Origin: a bacterium
Lineage (GTDB): Bacteria > Pseudomonadota > Alphaproteobacteria > Acetobacterales > Acetobacteraceae
Direction of reading: 5' to 3'
Assembly (NCBI GenBank): GCA_026224825.1
Contig: JAMFRO010000079.1
Location: forward strand, 1 to 64,000
Length of the DNA stretch: 64,000 bases
Both the position numbers and the translations under genes were made by a program. The notes beneath the pieces were generated by a model, which was given only the letters and a program-made list of their open reading frames with translations, did no database searches and was not told the DNA's origin. Below, in pieces: positions 16,057-24,998 of the stretch. Position 1 is the stretch's first letter. The number at the start of each line of letters is the position of its first letter.

Positions 16057-16133
16057 TGGTGAGGGGGCGGGGATGACGGGAGGGGGCGCGGGGGTGATGG
16101 GAGCGTAGAGGGGTTTGAGGCGGCCTCTGGGAA

Positions 16134-16442
16134 TCAGTAGCCGGGCTGGTAGTAGCCTTGCGGCGGCGCATAATAGCCGGGCTGGGCGTAGTAGCCGGGT
16201 TGCGGGGCGTAATATACGGGCGGCGGGGGCGGGGCGTAATAGACTGGCGGGGGCGGGGCGTAATAGGCCGGGCCGCCGAGGCCGATGACGACATGCGGGC
16301 CGCCCCAGCCCCAGCCGCCACCACCCCAACCACCGCCGTCGTGCCCGCCGTGGGCCTGGGCGGCGCCGGTGCTGCCCATGAGCAGGCTGCCCGTAAGCAG
16401 AAGGCCGAGGGCGGCGGCGGCGAGGAATGGTTTGAACTTCAT
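16134..16442 (-). CDS. Small secreted Gly/Tyr/Pro-rich protein
   Basis: A 102-residue exported protein. The signal peptide (MKFKPFLAAAALGLLLTGSL onward, to AQA at about 31) is followed by a His/Gly/Trp-rich stretch and then repeats of the kind PVYYAPPPP and GYYAPPQGYY. AAGGAGAG lies about 6 bases before ATG 16442, which is decisive for the start; longer open frames on this strand are shadows of the permease gene. Similar short Tyr/Pro-rich exported proteins are common in alphaproteobacteria and have no known function; a cell-surface or periplasmic location is inferred. Confidence 0.8.
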   Translation of the reverse strand: MKFKPFLAAAALGLLLTGSLLMGSTGAAQAHGGHDGGGWGGGGWGWGGPHVVIGLGGPAYYAPPPPVYYAPPPPPVYYAPQPGYYAQPGYYAPPQGYYQPGY

Positions 16443-16551
16443 GATGGCTCTCCTTGCCTCCAGGCGGCGATTGATGCCGCTGCCTGGCGACACTGCCTTT
16501 AGAGACGAGGAATGCGCCGGAAGTTTGGGGGCTTTGTGCCTGAAAAATGAC

Positions 16552-17862
16552 TTACGCGAATTTAATCCCGAGGCCACGCGCCGCCAGCCAGCCATAGGCG
16601 GCGATGATGAGGTAGCAGCCCGCCGGCACGATGAGGGCGTGGCCGAGGCCGATGGCATCGGCCGTGGCACCGAAAGCCACGGGAATGATGGCGCCGCCGA
16701 CGATGGCCATGCACAGCAAAGCGGAACCGTTGGCGGTCTCCTCGCCCAGGCCTTCCAGAGCGAGGGTGAAGATGGTGGGGAACATGATGGAGTTGGCGAG
16801 GCCGATGGCCAGCACCGCGGCGGCGGCGGCGGGGCCGGCGCTGAGCGAGGCGGCCAGGGCCAGGATGAGGGCGGCGATGGCATGGATGGCCAGCACCCTG
16901 CCGGGCGAAAGCCGGGCCAGGGTGAAGGCGCCGGCGAAGCGGCCGAGCATGGCCAGGCCCCAGTAGATGCTGACCATGGCGCCGGCCACCTGCGCGGTGT
17001 TGAACTGGGCATGCAGGTGGAATGCATGCGCGAAACCGGCGCCGATGGCCGGTGCCCTGAGCCCAAGAATGCCCGGCTGCATGAGGTAGTTGGTGAGGCC
17101 CGAGCCGATGGAGACCTCCGCCCCGACATAGAGGAAGATGCAGGCCACGCCGAAGGCGAGCCGGGGCCGGCGCAGCAGCACCGCCCGGAACGGGTTGGGG
17201 CTGGCGGCGGACGCCGCCGGGCCGGGCTGATTGCGTAGAAACCAGAACACCAGAGCGAACAGGAGCAGCAACCCGGCGATGACCAGGAAGGGGCGCTGCA
17301 CCAGTTGCGCCTGCTGGATGCGCGCCCCGGCGGTGGCGGCACCCACGCCGTTTTGCAGGATGAACAAAGCGCCGATGAACGGGCCGATGAAGGTGCCGAG
17401 CGCATTGAAGGCCTGGGCCAAAGTGAGCCGGCTGGCGGCACTTGCGGCACTGCCCAGCACGGCGATGTAAGGGTTGGCGGCGACCTGCAGAATGGTGATG
17501 CCCGAAGCGACGCAGAACAGAGCGAACAGGAACATCGGGTAGGAGGCAAGTTGTGCCGCCGGGGCGAACAGCAGCCCGCCCACGGCCATGATGACCAGCC
17601 CGAGGCTGATGCTGCGGACATAGCCGAAACGCCCGAGAATGGCGCCTGCCGGTGCGGAAAAGATGAAATAGCCGAGGAAGAAGGCGAATTGCGTCAGCAT
17701 CGCCTCGGCATAATTCAGCGCGAACAGGCCTTTCAGCCGGGCGATGAGAGGGTCGTTGAGGACGGTGATAAAACCCCAGGTGAAAAACAGCGAGACGACC
17801 AGCCCTGCCATCGGTGCCGTTTGGGGGGCGGTTTGTGCCCTGCCCGTTGAATTCCCGGCCAT
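16552..17862 (-). CDS. FucP/GluP-type sugar:proton symporter (MFS, FHS family)
   Basis: A 436-residue, 12-helix permease of the fucose-galactose-glucose:H+ symporter family. Diagnostic stretches are FFTWGFITVLNDPLI near the N-terminus, FFLGYFIFSAPAGAILGRFGY (quoted in part as GYFIFSAPAGAILGRFG), QVAANPYIAVLG and SRLTLAQAFNALGTFIGP. The final region, NSIMFPTIFTLALEGLG, is also typical. I start it at ATG 17862, where AGGGGGG lies about 7 bases upstream; an ATG at 17901 is also in frame. The substrate is a hexose such as glucose or galactose by family, not proven. No sugar catabolic genes flank it. Confidence 0.9.
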   Translation of the reverse strand: MAGNSTGRAQTAPQTAPMAGLVVSLFFTWGFITVLNDPLIARLKGLFALNYAEAMLTQFAFFLGYFIFSAPAGAILGRFGYVRSISLGLVIMAVGGLLFAPAAQLASYPMFLFALFCVASGITILQVAANPYIAVLGSAASAASRLTLAQAFNALGTFIGPFIGALFILQNGVGAATAGARIQQAQLVQRPFLVIAGLLLLFALVFWFLRNQPGPAASAASPNPFRAVLLRRPRLAFGVACIFLYVGAEVSIGSGLTNYLMQPGILGLRAPAIGAGFAHAFHLHAQFNTAQVAGAMVSIYWGLAMLGRFAGAFTLARLSPGRVLAIHAIAALILALAASLSAGPAAAAAVLAIGLANSIMFPTIFTLALEGLGEETANGSALLCMAIVGGAIIPVAFGATADAIGLGHALIVPAGCYLIIAAYGWLAARGLGIKFA

Positions 17863-18011
17863 CTTCTGCCCCCCTGTTATGTTTTTGGCGCTGTGGCGCA
17901 TAATTTAATCCGCCGGTGCCGTCAAAACCCGGCATTGCCTGGGCGGGGCAAAGGGGCTAGCGCATTGCCGATATCAGATGTTCCAAGATCCGTCTGAAGC
18001 TAGGAGCTTCA

Positions 18012-19031
18012 TTGTACTCCCCTAAGCCGCCGCGCCTGACTTTGCCTGAAACTCTGCAGCTCAGCCTGCTCCGGCCCTACCAGGCGGCGATGTTCAGCCA
18101 CAGCCTGTGGCAGTTTGCGTCCACTGTTGGGCTGTATCTGGCCTGTGTGGCGGCGATGTATGCGAGCCTGCACGTGTCCGTCTGGCTGACATTGGCGCTG
18201 GCCGTGCCGGCGGGCGGGCTGATCGTGCGGATTTTCATGCTGCAGCATGATTGCGGGCATAATGCGCTGTTCCAGTCGCGCCGGCTGAATGCGGTGGTGG
18301 GGGCGATATGCAGCGTGCTCACCTGCACCCCGTTTGCCTATTGGCGGCGGCTGCATGCGCGCCACCATGGCAGTTGGAACAACCTCGATGGGCGCGGCAT
18401 ACCGGCGGATTTCTTCTCCGATTGCGCGACCGTCGCCGAATATGAGGCCATGACGCGCGGCCGGAAATTTGCCTACCGGCTCGGCCACCATCCGCTGCTG
18501 ACGCATTTTGTGCTGCCGCCGGTGATTTTTCTGCTCCTCTACCGCGTGCCGTTCGATACCCCGGCTTCAGCCAGGCGCGAGCGCCGCAGCGTGTGGCTGC
18601 TGGATATCGCCCTAGTGGCGCTCTTTGCCGGGCTGATCGCGGTATTCGGTGTGAAGGCTGTGGTGCTGGTGCAGTTGCCGCCCATGGTGCTGGCCTCGAT
18701 CGTCGGCATCTGGCTGTTCTCGGTGCAGCACCGGTTCGAGGAGGCGCATTGGGCGCGCAAGGCGGAATGGGATTTCGCCGAGGCCGCGTTGCACGGCACC
18801 TCCTATTTGCGCCTGCCGCGCGTGCTGCAATGGTTCAGCGGCAATATCGGGCTGCATCATGTGCATCATTTGAACCCCGGCATTCCCAATTACCGGCTGC
18901 AGGCGTGCCATGATGAATGTACGGCGATGACCGGGGCCGCGACGGTGCTGAACCTGCGCCAGGCGCTGGCGGCATCGCGCTACGCGCTATGGGATGAGAG
19001 CGTACGCTGCATGGTGCCGTTTCCGGGCTGA
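18012..19031 (+). CDS. Membrane fatty acid desaturase
   Basis: A 339-residue integral membrane di-iron desaturase. The three histidine boxes are HDCGHNALF (about 80-84), HARHHGS (about 116-120) and HHVHH (about 284-288), spaced as in the acyl-lipid desaturase family. Hydrophobic helices lie between them. The start is TTG 18012 with AGGAG 5 bases upstream. It is likely to insert double bonds in membrane acyl chains; position specificity (delta-9, delta-12 or other) cannot be told. It stands alone, divergent from the sugar permease. Confidence 0.88.
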   Translation: MYSPKPPRLTLPETLQLSLLRPYQAAMFSHSLWQFASTVGLYLACVAAMYASLHVSVWLTLALAVPAGGLIVRIFMLQHDCGHNALFQSRRLNAVVGAICSVLTCTPFAYWRRLHARHHGSWNNLDGRGIPADFFSDCATVAEYEAMTRGRKFAYRLGHHPLLTHFVLPPVIFLLLYRVPFDTPASARRERRSVWLLDIALVALFAGLIAVFGVKAVVLVQLPPMVLASIVGIWLFSVQHRFEEAHWARKAEWDFAEAALHGTSYLRLPRVLQWFSGNIGLHHVHHLNPGIPNYRLQACHDECTAMTGAATVLNLRQALAASRYALWDESVRCMVPFPG

Positions 19032-19419
19032 GATTCCCGCCGATTGCGTCACTGTCGCCACAATCTTTGGTCGCCACAATCTTTGATTGCACGCGGCGCG
19101 CCGCGATGTAATAATAAGGCCTGTGGGTGGGGTGCAAAGCAGGGGCGATGCGCTGGGTGGCGGGCATAAATCCAACAAAGATATGGATAACTGCCTAGTT
19201 TCAGGGATTTTTCGTAAACGCCGAAGAAAGCGGGCGTTTACTTCTGTCGGCTAGGCTGAATGCTCGCTCTTGCCACTAAAGGTGGTGATTTGGGCGGTAT
19301 ATTTTGGGTGGTGTAGAATGCAGGATAACGCGCCGCAGAATTGCGACACATAAATTGCCCGGGCGCGCGGTCTGGCATTCATGTGAGTTGCTGGCATGCG
19401 AGTTGCTGGGTGACGCGGA
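19032..19419. other. 388-bp intergenic stretch with a 16-bp tandem repeat
   Basis: No gene is visible here. It contains two perfect adjacent copies of GTCGCCACAATCTTTG at 19055-19070 and 19071-19086, and near the end a doubled GAGTTGCTGG at about 19384-19410. It must hold the promoter of the GGDEF-EAL gene, but no convincing -35/-10 pair stands out. Confidence 0.6.
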
Positions 19420-21816
19420 ATGAAAGCGGCGCGCGCAAGCAATAACCTATGGGCGATCCTGCTAAAACCATGGGCCAGTCTCTCTTCGCCGAGCCGGCGC
19501 CTGATCACCATAGGGGCGGTGCTGCTGCAGTTGATGGCCGTGCTGGTCAGCCTGGCCCTGCTGAACATGCGCCAGGTGGCGCTGCAGAATGCACGGCAGG
19601 ATGCGGAAAATCTCGGGCTGGTCATTGCCGCACAGACGGCGGGCGCGGTGCAGGAGATCGATCTGGTGCTGGTGGGCTCGCAGAAGCAGATCGCCGTGGA
19701 TGGGCTGGCCACGCCGGAGGCGATGCGCACCACGCTGAGCACCGCGGCGGTGCACCAGGGGCTGACGCAGGAGCTGGAACAACTGCCGCAGGTGCAGGGC
19801 TTCGTCATCACCGGCGCGGATGGCAAGGTGATCAACGCCACCGGGCAGTGGCCGGTGGCGGCGACGGATATCTCGGGGCGGGATTTCTACCTTTATTTAA
19901 AAACCCATGACGATGGGGCGATCTATCTGAGCAGCCCGCAGCATGACATTTCCGATGACGGTTGGACGGTGTTCGCCGCCCGCAGGATCAATGGCCCCTC
20001 GCATCAGTTTCTGGGCGTGGTGGCGGCCGGCCTGCATCTGGGTTATTTTTCCGATTTCTACCATTCGCTGGTGGTGCATAACGGGCTGACCGTGTCGCTG
20101 CTGAGCCGCGATGGAAATGTCATCGCGAGCTACCCGCCGATCCCGGTGACGGGGCATCCTTTGACCATGGCGGTGCGCCAGCCTTATCTGCCGTGGAACG
20201 CCATCGTCGCCTCGGGCAGGCCGGGGGCGTATGAGGCGCCGGGTGTGCTCTCGCACGGCATGCGGCTGAACGAGGTCGATCCAATGCAGGATTATCCGCT
20301 GGTGGTGGATATAGGCGTGTCGGAAGCAGGCGTGCTGACGAACTGGCGCAGGGAGAGCTGGATCGTGGCGGGGGGGACGCTGATCGCCATTTTCTGCGTG
20401 CTCCTGGTGCTGCACGCTTTAACGCTGCAACTGCAACGGCTGGAGGAGTCTGAGGCGATACTTGCGGAACAGAATGCGGCACTGAAGAAGGTTGAAGGCG
20501 AGATCAGCTATCTTGCCAATCATGACGATCTGACCGGGCTGATGAACCGGCGCGCCTTCCACCAGCGGCTGGACTGGGCGATAGGCCAGGCGCAGCGCGA
20601 GCGCAGCTCCATGGCGGTGCTGTATCTCGATCTCGACCGGTTCAAGATCGCCAATGACACCAGGGGGCATGATTTCGGCGACAGGCTGCTGGTGCAGCTC
20701 GCGGCCAGGCTGCGCGCGCGGGTGGGGGCAGCCGATACCGTGGCGCGCACTGGCGGCGATGAGTTTGCGATATTGCGGCCGGTGGCCGGCGATGTGCCGG
20801 CGTTGGCGCTGGAGCTGGTGGCGCTGACGCAGGAACTGCTGGAGGGGATACGCGAGCCGTTCGAGATCGACGGCACGCAATGCCGCATCGGCGTGTCCAT
20901 AGGCATTGCCTGCTACCCGGCACATGGCACAAATGCCAGCGACCTGCTGCGCAATGCGGATATGGCGCTGTACCAGGCCAAGGCCGATGGCGGCGATGTG
21001 TGCCGGACCTTCGATGAAAGCATGAATGCGAGCCAGCAGGAGCTGTATGCCATAGAGCAGGGGCTTCGCCAGGCGCTGGAGCTGCGGCAGTTCGAGCTGA
21101 ATTACCAGCCGATCCTCGAAGCTGTTTCGGGGCAGATTATCGCCTGTGAGAGCCTGCTGCGCTGGCACCACCCCGAGCGCGGGCTGATCCCGCCGATGGA
21201 TTTCATCGGGCTGGCGGAAAGCCTGGGGCTGATCATTCCCATCGGCTATTGGGTGTTCGAGGCAGCCTGCGCCGAGGCGAATCACTGGCCGGCTGAGATC
21301 GCCGTCACCATCAACCTCTCGCCGGTGCAGTTCCGGGATGTAAATCTCTTCGATAGTTTAAGCGAAATCCTGCGCCGCACGCAGTTCTCGCCGAACCGGC
21401 TGATCCTGGAAATCACCGAAGGGGTGCTGCTGGAAGACAGCAGCCATGTCATCGGCATCATGAACCGGCTGCGCGCGCTGGGGATCCGCTTCAGCCTGGA
21501 TGATTTCGGTACCGGACATTCAGGCTTCGGCTATATGCGGCAATTCCCGCTCGATGGCATCAAGATCGACAAGGCTTTCGTGCGCGATATGGAGCACGAG
21601 CCGCAGGCACGCGCCATTGTGACGGCAGTGCTGACGGTGGCCACGGCACTCGGGCTGGGGGTGGTGGCCGAAGGGGTGGAAAACGGCGCGCAACTGGCCG
21701 CACTGCGCCAGCTAGGCTGTAAATTCGTGCAAGGCTACTTCACCGGCAAACCCAAATCCCAATCAGAAATCCGCAGCCTGCTCAAGCAAAACCACCGCGA
21801 GGTCGTCAAGGTTTAA
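19420..21816 (+). CDS. Membrane-anchored GGDEF-EAL cyclic-di-GMP enzyme
   Basis: A 798-residue sensor with two transmembrane helices (about 29-49 and 312-333) enclosing a periplasmic dCACHE/PDC-like sensor domain. A GGDEF domain (about 360-525) with intact GGDEF (ARTGGDEFAI) and an EAL domain (about 540-790) follow. In the EAL domain the name motif reads ESL (CESLLRWHHPERG), but the metal-binding and catalytic residues appear kept: EITE, DDFGTG, IDKAF and EGVEN. It may make, break or do both to cyclic-di-GMP in response to a periplasmic ligand. The last codons and stop lie inside a perfect 113-bp palindrome. Confidence 0.93.
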   Translation: MKAARASNNLWAILLKPWASLSSPSRRLITIGAVLLQLMAVLVSLALLNMRQVALQNARQDAENLGLVIAAQTAGAVQEIDLVLVGSQKQIAVDGLATPEAMRTTLSTAAVHQGLTQELEQLPQVQGFVITGADGKVINATGQWPVAATDISGRDFYLYLKTHDDGAIYLSSPQHDISDDGWTVFAARRINGPSHQFLGVVAAGLHLGYFSDFYHSLVVHNGLTVSLLSRDGNVIASYPPIPVTGHPLTMAVRQPYLPWNAIVASGRPGAYEAPGVLSHGMRLNEVDPMQDYPLVVDIGVSEAGVLTNWRRESWIVAGGTLIAIFCVLLVLHALTLQLQRLEESEAILAEQNAALKKVEGEISYLANHDDLTGLMNRRAFHQRLDWAIGQAQRERSSMAVLYLDLDRFKIANDTRGHDFGDRLLVQLAARLRARVGAADTVARTGGDEFAILRPVAGDVPALALELVALTQELLEGIREPFEIDGTQCRIGVSIGIACYPAHGTNASDLLRNADMALYQAKADGGDVCRTFDESMNASQQELYAIEQGLRQALELRQFELNYQPILEAVSGQIIACESLLRWHHPERGLIPPMDFIGLAESLGLIIPIGYWVFEAACAEANHWPAEIAVTINLSPVQFRDVNLFDSLSEILRRTQFSPNRLILEITEGVLLEDSSHVIGIMNRLRALGIRFSLDDFGTGHSGFGYMRQFPLDGIKIDKAFVRDMEHEPQARAIVTAVLTVATALGLGVVAEGVENGAQLAALRQLGCKFVQGYFTGKPKSQSEIRSLLKQNHREVVKV

Positions 21817-21923
21817 AAGGCGGATTCTGGGGGCGGGGGTGTTCCACGGAAAAAAAGGCCAGGGCAGAGCCCTGGCCTTTTTTTCCGTGGAACACCCCCG
21901 CCCCCAGAATCCGCCTTTTAAAC
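21811..21923. repeat. Perfect 113-bp palindrome with terminator core
   Basis: The sequence from 21811 to 21923 is an exact inverted repeat around base 21867, with arms of about 55 bases and a loop of only 3 bases. The left arm begins inside the last two codons of the GGDEF-EAL gene (stop at 21814-21816). The centre, AAAAAAAGGCCAGGGC with its complement, ends in seven T on either strand, so it is a strong bidirectional intrinsic terminator. The core is shared with the elements at 28251-28479 and 49571-49602. Confidence 0.9.
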
Positions 21924-21931
21924 CGGGCCGA

Positions 21932-22222
21932 TCAGGCGGCGTAGCCGCGTTTGGCGGGGTGGGGGGTGGCTGGGGGGGGCTGGGTGGTGGTTTGGGGGGG
22001 TAGGGGTGGGTTTTCGCGGCGGGAGCGGACCAGGCCCAGTTGCAGCCGTGCCCGGCCGAGGCCGGAGAGGACGAGGCCATCTACCCGCTGCGAGAGGAAG
22101 CCGAGATCGAGGAGGTGCAGCATATTCGCGTCGGGTTCGCCGGTGAATTTCGGGGTGCTGAGAAACATCACCAGGCTCTGGTTTTCTTCGGGGTTGAGGG
22201 GGGCGTGAAGGTAATAGGACAT
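21932..22222 (-). CDS. Hypothetical 96-residue protein with Pro-rich tail
   Basis: No family recognised. Residues 1-70 look like a genuine small soluble protein (SYYLHAPLNPEENQSLVMF, then DLGFLSQRVDGLVLSG), followed by a low-complexity Pro/Thr/Gln tail. The ribosome binding site is weak, and the tail lies in a G-tract-rich stretch that may have slipped, so the C-terminus is uncertain. It is on the minus strand and ends 9 bases from the palindrome. It could be dispensable or a mis-called frame. Confidence 0.45.
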   Translation of the reverse strand: MSYYLHAPLNPEENQSLVMFLSTPKFTGEPDANMLHLLDLGFLSQRVDGLVLSGLGRARLQLGLVRSRRENPPLPPQTTTQPPPATPHPAKRGYAA

Positions 22223-22348
22223 GTTACCATTGGTGGCGGAAAATTATTAATTGATAATAACTGACACCCTAATAACCGGATAAAATAAAGAATAAATATT
22301 CTGGCCCAGCTTGGGTGGCCCAGCCGGGGCGGCTTCTCAGGCGGTCTC

Positions 22349-23239
22349 TTATTCGCCGTAGATGCGCGCGGCGGAGAGCCAGTGCAGTTGGGTGTTTTTA
22401 TAGGCCAGCGCCGGGGTGTAGGCTGTTTGCTCCCAATGGGTGAGCATGGCGAATGGCGTAGGTGCCGCACCGTGCAGATGCGCCTCCAGGGCGCTGTGGA
22501 ACAGGGCGGCGGTGGTATTGTCGGGCCCGGTATGCAGGTGGATGGTGAGTTTGATGTTGCGGCGCTGCCCCTCGAAAATGGCCGCGGTGGCGCGTTGCAG
22601 AGCGATCTCTATGGCGCGGTTGCCGGGGGCGCAGAATAGCGGCGAGTTGGCGAAGTAATATTTGTTCAGGCCGTCGAAGGGGAAGGGCGCCAGAAAATCC
22701 GGGTAGCTCATCTGGTAGGTCTGGGTGTGCCAGATGAGCGGGTGCATGGTGAGGGCGGCGGGTGCCGCGAAAATTTCGTTCAGCCGCTCCAGGCTGCGCA
22801 ATCTCTCATCGGCATCGATATAGGCGCCGCCATGGCGCAGCAGATAGGCGAGCCGGAAGTAATCGGCGCGCATGGCCGGGTGGTAGCAAAAATCGTAAGC
22901 GGTCGCGAGTTCCGCGCCGTAGGTGGTGGTGATGAAATCGCGGGCGCCGGCGTCATCGAAGCGCGTGTAGGCGATGCCGGGCAGGGCCTCCCAGTCGCGC
23001 ATGCATTCCCGCACATCTTCGGGGATGATGTGCGTGTCCCAGAACTGCATGATGTGGCGGGGCAGGGCGGGCTGGGATGAGATATCCCCCAATTGCCGCT
23101 GCCGCATCAGCGCATAGGTGAAGCGCGAGGTTGACTGGATGTTGTCTGACAGCGGGGCGAGAGGGGCCTGTGCCCCGGCGCTGCGCAGAATTGCAAGAGC
23201 CTCATCTCCCAAGGTGAATTGCAGCAGGCTGGACAGCAT
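22349..23239 (-). CDS. GT32-type glycosyltransferase with DXD motif
   Basis: A 296-residue protein of the Gly_transf_sug/GT32 type, related to Och1 and capsular polysaccharide transferases. The signature is seen as PRHIMQFWDT near residue 60, then MRADYFRLAYLLRHGGAYIDAD, where DAD (about 148-150) is the metal/nucleotide-sugar DXD motif. It lacks a signal peptide and is probably cytoplasmic. The acceptor and sugar are unknown; no polysaccharide cluster surrounds it. The upstream 123 bases to the tRNA gene hold nothing evident. Confidence 0.82.
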   Translation of the reverse strand: MLSSLLQFTLGDEALAILRSAGAQAPLAPLSDNIQSTSRFTYALMRQRQLGDISSQPALPRHIMQFWDTHIIPEDVRECMRDWEALPGIAYTRFDDAGARDFITTTYGAELATAYDFCYHPAMRADYFRLAYLLRHGGAYIDADERLRSLERLNEIFAAPAALTMHPLIWHTQTYQMSYPDFLAPFPFDGLNKYYFANSPLFCAPGNRAIEIALQRATAAIFEGQRRNIKLTIHLHTGPDNTTAALFHSALEAHLHGAAPTPFAMLTHWEQTAYTPALAYKNTQLHWLSAARIYGE

Positions 23240-23362
23240 GAACGGGGCCTATCATTGGTACGGTGCCAGATCAAGCGCTCGTGGCCTGGGCCGGGCGATT
23301 TGGCCGCGCAATGCCAGCGTTGGGTGTGGGGGGGTGTAATGTGTTGAATATATTTGGAAAAC

Positions 23363-23438
<76 letters not shown>

Positions 23439-23564
23439 ATAGCATGGCCTGGCACGCGGATGGCGGGCGGTGGGCTGGGGGCATATCGCATATAGGTTGG
23501 TTGAAATCCACCCCCTTTGCGGGCCGGTGGGGGATTTGTTTGGGGGGCTGTTGTCCGGCCTGCC

Positions 23565-23905
23565 CTATTGCAGTTGCACTGAGCCGGAGGAGCTGACGGT
23601 GAAGGGGTTGGGCAGGCCGAAGGGCAGGGGCAGGGTGACGTTGGAGACCAGCGTGTAGGTGATGGTGACGGTCTGCCCGGCCACGCCCCATTGGGGGTGG
23701 CATTATAGCTGGCGGAGGAGAGGACGACCTGCGGCAGGGAGCGCTGGTTGATGGCGGCCAGCACGCCTTGCAACTGGGTGGTGTTCACTGGGGGTTGTTC
23801 CAGGCGTAGGCGTAGAGCGCCTCCTGTGCCGCGTTTAGCTGATATTTGGCGGCGGTGATGAAGAATATATCCGTTTGTATATTACGGACGCGGTACAGGC
23901 CCCGC
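23565..23905 (-). pseudogene. Eroded TadE-like pilus protein fragment
   Basis: On the minus strand an open frame reads FFITAAKYQLNAAQEALYAYAWNNPQ and meets a stop; the next frame reads TTQLQGVLAAINQRSLPQVV...ASYNATPNG; then a second shift gives VAGQTVTITYTLVSNVTLPL...SSGSVQLQ and a stop at 23565-23567. Joined, this resembles the C-terminal part of a TadE/TadG-type pseudopilin. No start codon or N-terminal helix remains, since the 5' end abuts the aaeA stop. I call it a frameshifted remnant; a sequencing fault could mimic it but would not restore the missing N-terminus. Confidence 0.5.
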
Positions 23906-23908
23906 GGC

Positions 23909-24784
23909 TCAATGAGCAGCCGGGGTGATGGCGACGGTGCAGGTCATGCCCGCCACCAGCCGCGTGCCGGCGGGGATCTTGTCCAGCGTAATGCGCACCG
24001 GGACGCGGGCGGCGAGGCGGACCCAGGTGAAGGTGGGGGTGACATCGGCCAGCAAGGTGGCGTTGGTGGCGATGCGCTCGGCATCCGCGATGCCGGCGGC
24101 GAGACCCGCGACATGGCCCTGGATGGCAGGGCCGCCTTGCAGCAGGGTTACGGTAGCCGCATCGCCGGGGGCGATGCCGTGCAGTTTGGTTTCCTCGAAA
24201 TAACCGTCCACGTAGAGCGAATCCGTATCGACGATGGCGACCACGGCGGTGCCGGCGTTCACGTAATCGCCGGGCTGCATGGAGAAATTGGTGATGGTGC
24301 CGTTGACCGTGGCGCGGATGGTGCTGCGCTCCACATTGAGCTGGGCGATTCCGAGATTGGCCTGGGCCAGTCGGTATTCGGCCTGGGCTTCCAGGGCCTG
24401 GGTGGAGGAGGCGTCGCGCTGCTGGGCGGAGGTTGCGTTGCTGGAGACGGAGGCGTAGCGGCCGGCATTGGTTTGCGCGTCCTGCATGGCGGCTTTGGCG
24501 CGCTCGGCGGAGGCCTGTGCTTGCGCCAAAGCGAGGGCGAAGCGGGCGGGGTCGATCTGGAACAGAGGATCGCCGGTTTTTACATCGTCATTGTCATGCA
24601 CGAACACTTTTACCACCGGGCCGCTGACATCGGGGGCCAGGGCCACGACATCGGCGCGCACACGGCCGTCGCGGGTCCAGGGGGCCTGCATGTAATAGTC
24701 CCAGAGCTGCCAGGCGATGACGGCCGCCGCGACCAATACAATAGCGGTGACGAGGAAGCGTTTGGCGAAGGATGCGTTGTTCAT
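23909..24784 (-). CDS. aaeA: AaeA/HlyD-like membrane fusion protein
   Basis: A 291-residue periplasmic adaptor of the p-hydroxybenzoate efflux type. It has one N-terminal transmembrane helix (about 9-27), a lipoyl half-motif (PWTRDGRVRADVVALAPDVSG), a long coiled-coil hairpin rich in Ala and Gln (about 75-145), the second lipoyl half (APNGTI-like STIRATVNGTITNF), and a beta-barrel end. Spaced 7 bases after aaeX and in the order aaeB-aaeX-aaeA, it belongs to an Aae-like pump for aromatic carboxylic acids. An outer-membrane channel is not encoded nearby. Confidence 0.9.
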   Translation of the reverse strand: MNNASFAKRFLVTAIVLVAAAVIAWQLWDYYMQAPWTRDGRVRADVVALAPDVSGPVVKVFVHDNDDVKTGDPLFQIDPARFALALAQAQASAERAKAAMQDAQTNAGRYASVSSNATSAQQRDASSTQALEAQAEYRLAQANLGIAQLNVERSTIRATVNGTITNFSMQPGDYVNAGTAVVAIVDTDSLYVDGYFEETKLHGIAPGDAATVTLLQGGPAIQGHVAGLAAGIADAERIATNATLLADVTPTFTWVRLAARVPVRITLDKIPAGTRLVAGMTCTVAITPAAH

Positions 24785-24791
24785 GGTGTCC

Positions 24792-24998
24792 TCAGAAAAA
24801 CCGCGTCATGACCAGGCTGACCAGCCCGGTGAGAATGACCAGGAGCGAAAAATCGAAAAGCGGGCGGTGCCAGATGAAGCGGTAGAGCCCTGCTCCCGCC
24901 AAAGCGCGGCGGAGTAGCATGGACAATACCAGCGCCACCCCGACCCAGACCAGAAGCGGCGGGAACAATACGCCGAAGATGTCGATTTCGCCGATCAT
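24792..24998 (-). CDS. aaeX: AaeX-like small membrane protein (DUF1656)
   Basis: A 68-residue protein with two transmembrane helices. The motif EIDIFGVLFPPLLVWV and the segment GLYRFIWHRPLFDFSLLVI are hallmarks of DUF1656/AaeX, always found between the aaeB-type and aaeA-type genes. Its function in the pump is unknown. The ATG overlaps the stop of the aaeB-like gene by 4 bases. Confidence 0.9.
   Translation of the reverse strand: MIGEIDIFGVLFPPLLVWVGVALVLSMLLRRALAGAGLYRFIWHRPLFDFSLLVILTGLVSLVMTRFF

Noticed and set aside
16200..16330. Tyr/Pro codon repeats taken for a tandem DNA repeat with regulatory role
   Set aside because: They are within the coding sequence of the small exported protein and explained by its PVYYAPPPP-type protein repeats.
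16134..17621. 495-codon minus-strand frame joining the sugar permease region to the Tyr/Pro-rich protein
   Set aside because: Only its last 102 codons, with their own ribosome binding site and signal peptide, look genuine; the earlier part is a Ser/Pro/Arg-rich shadow of the FucP-type permease.
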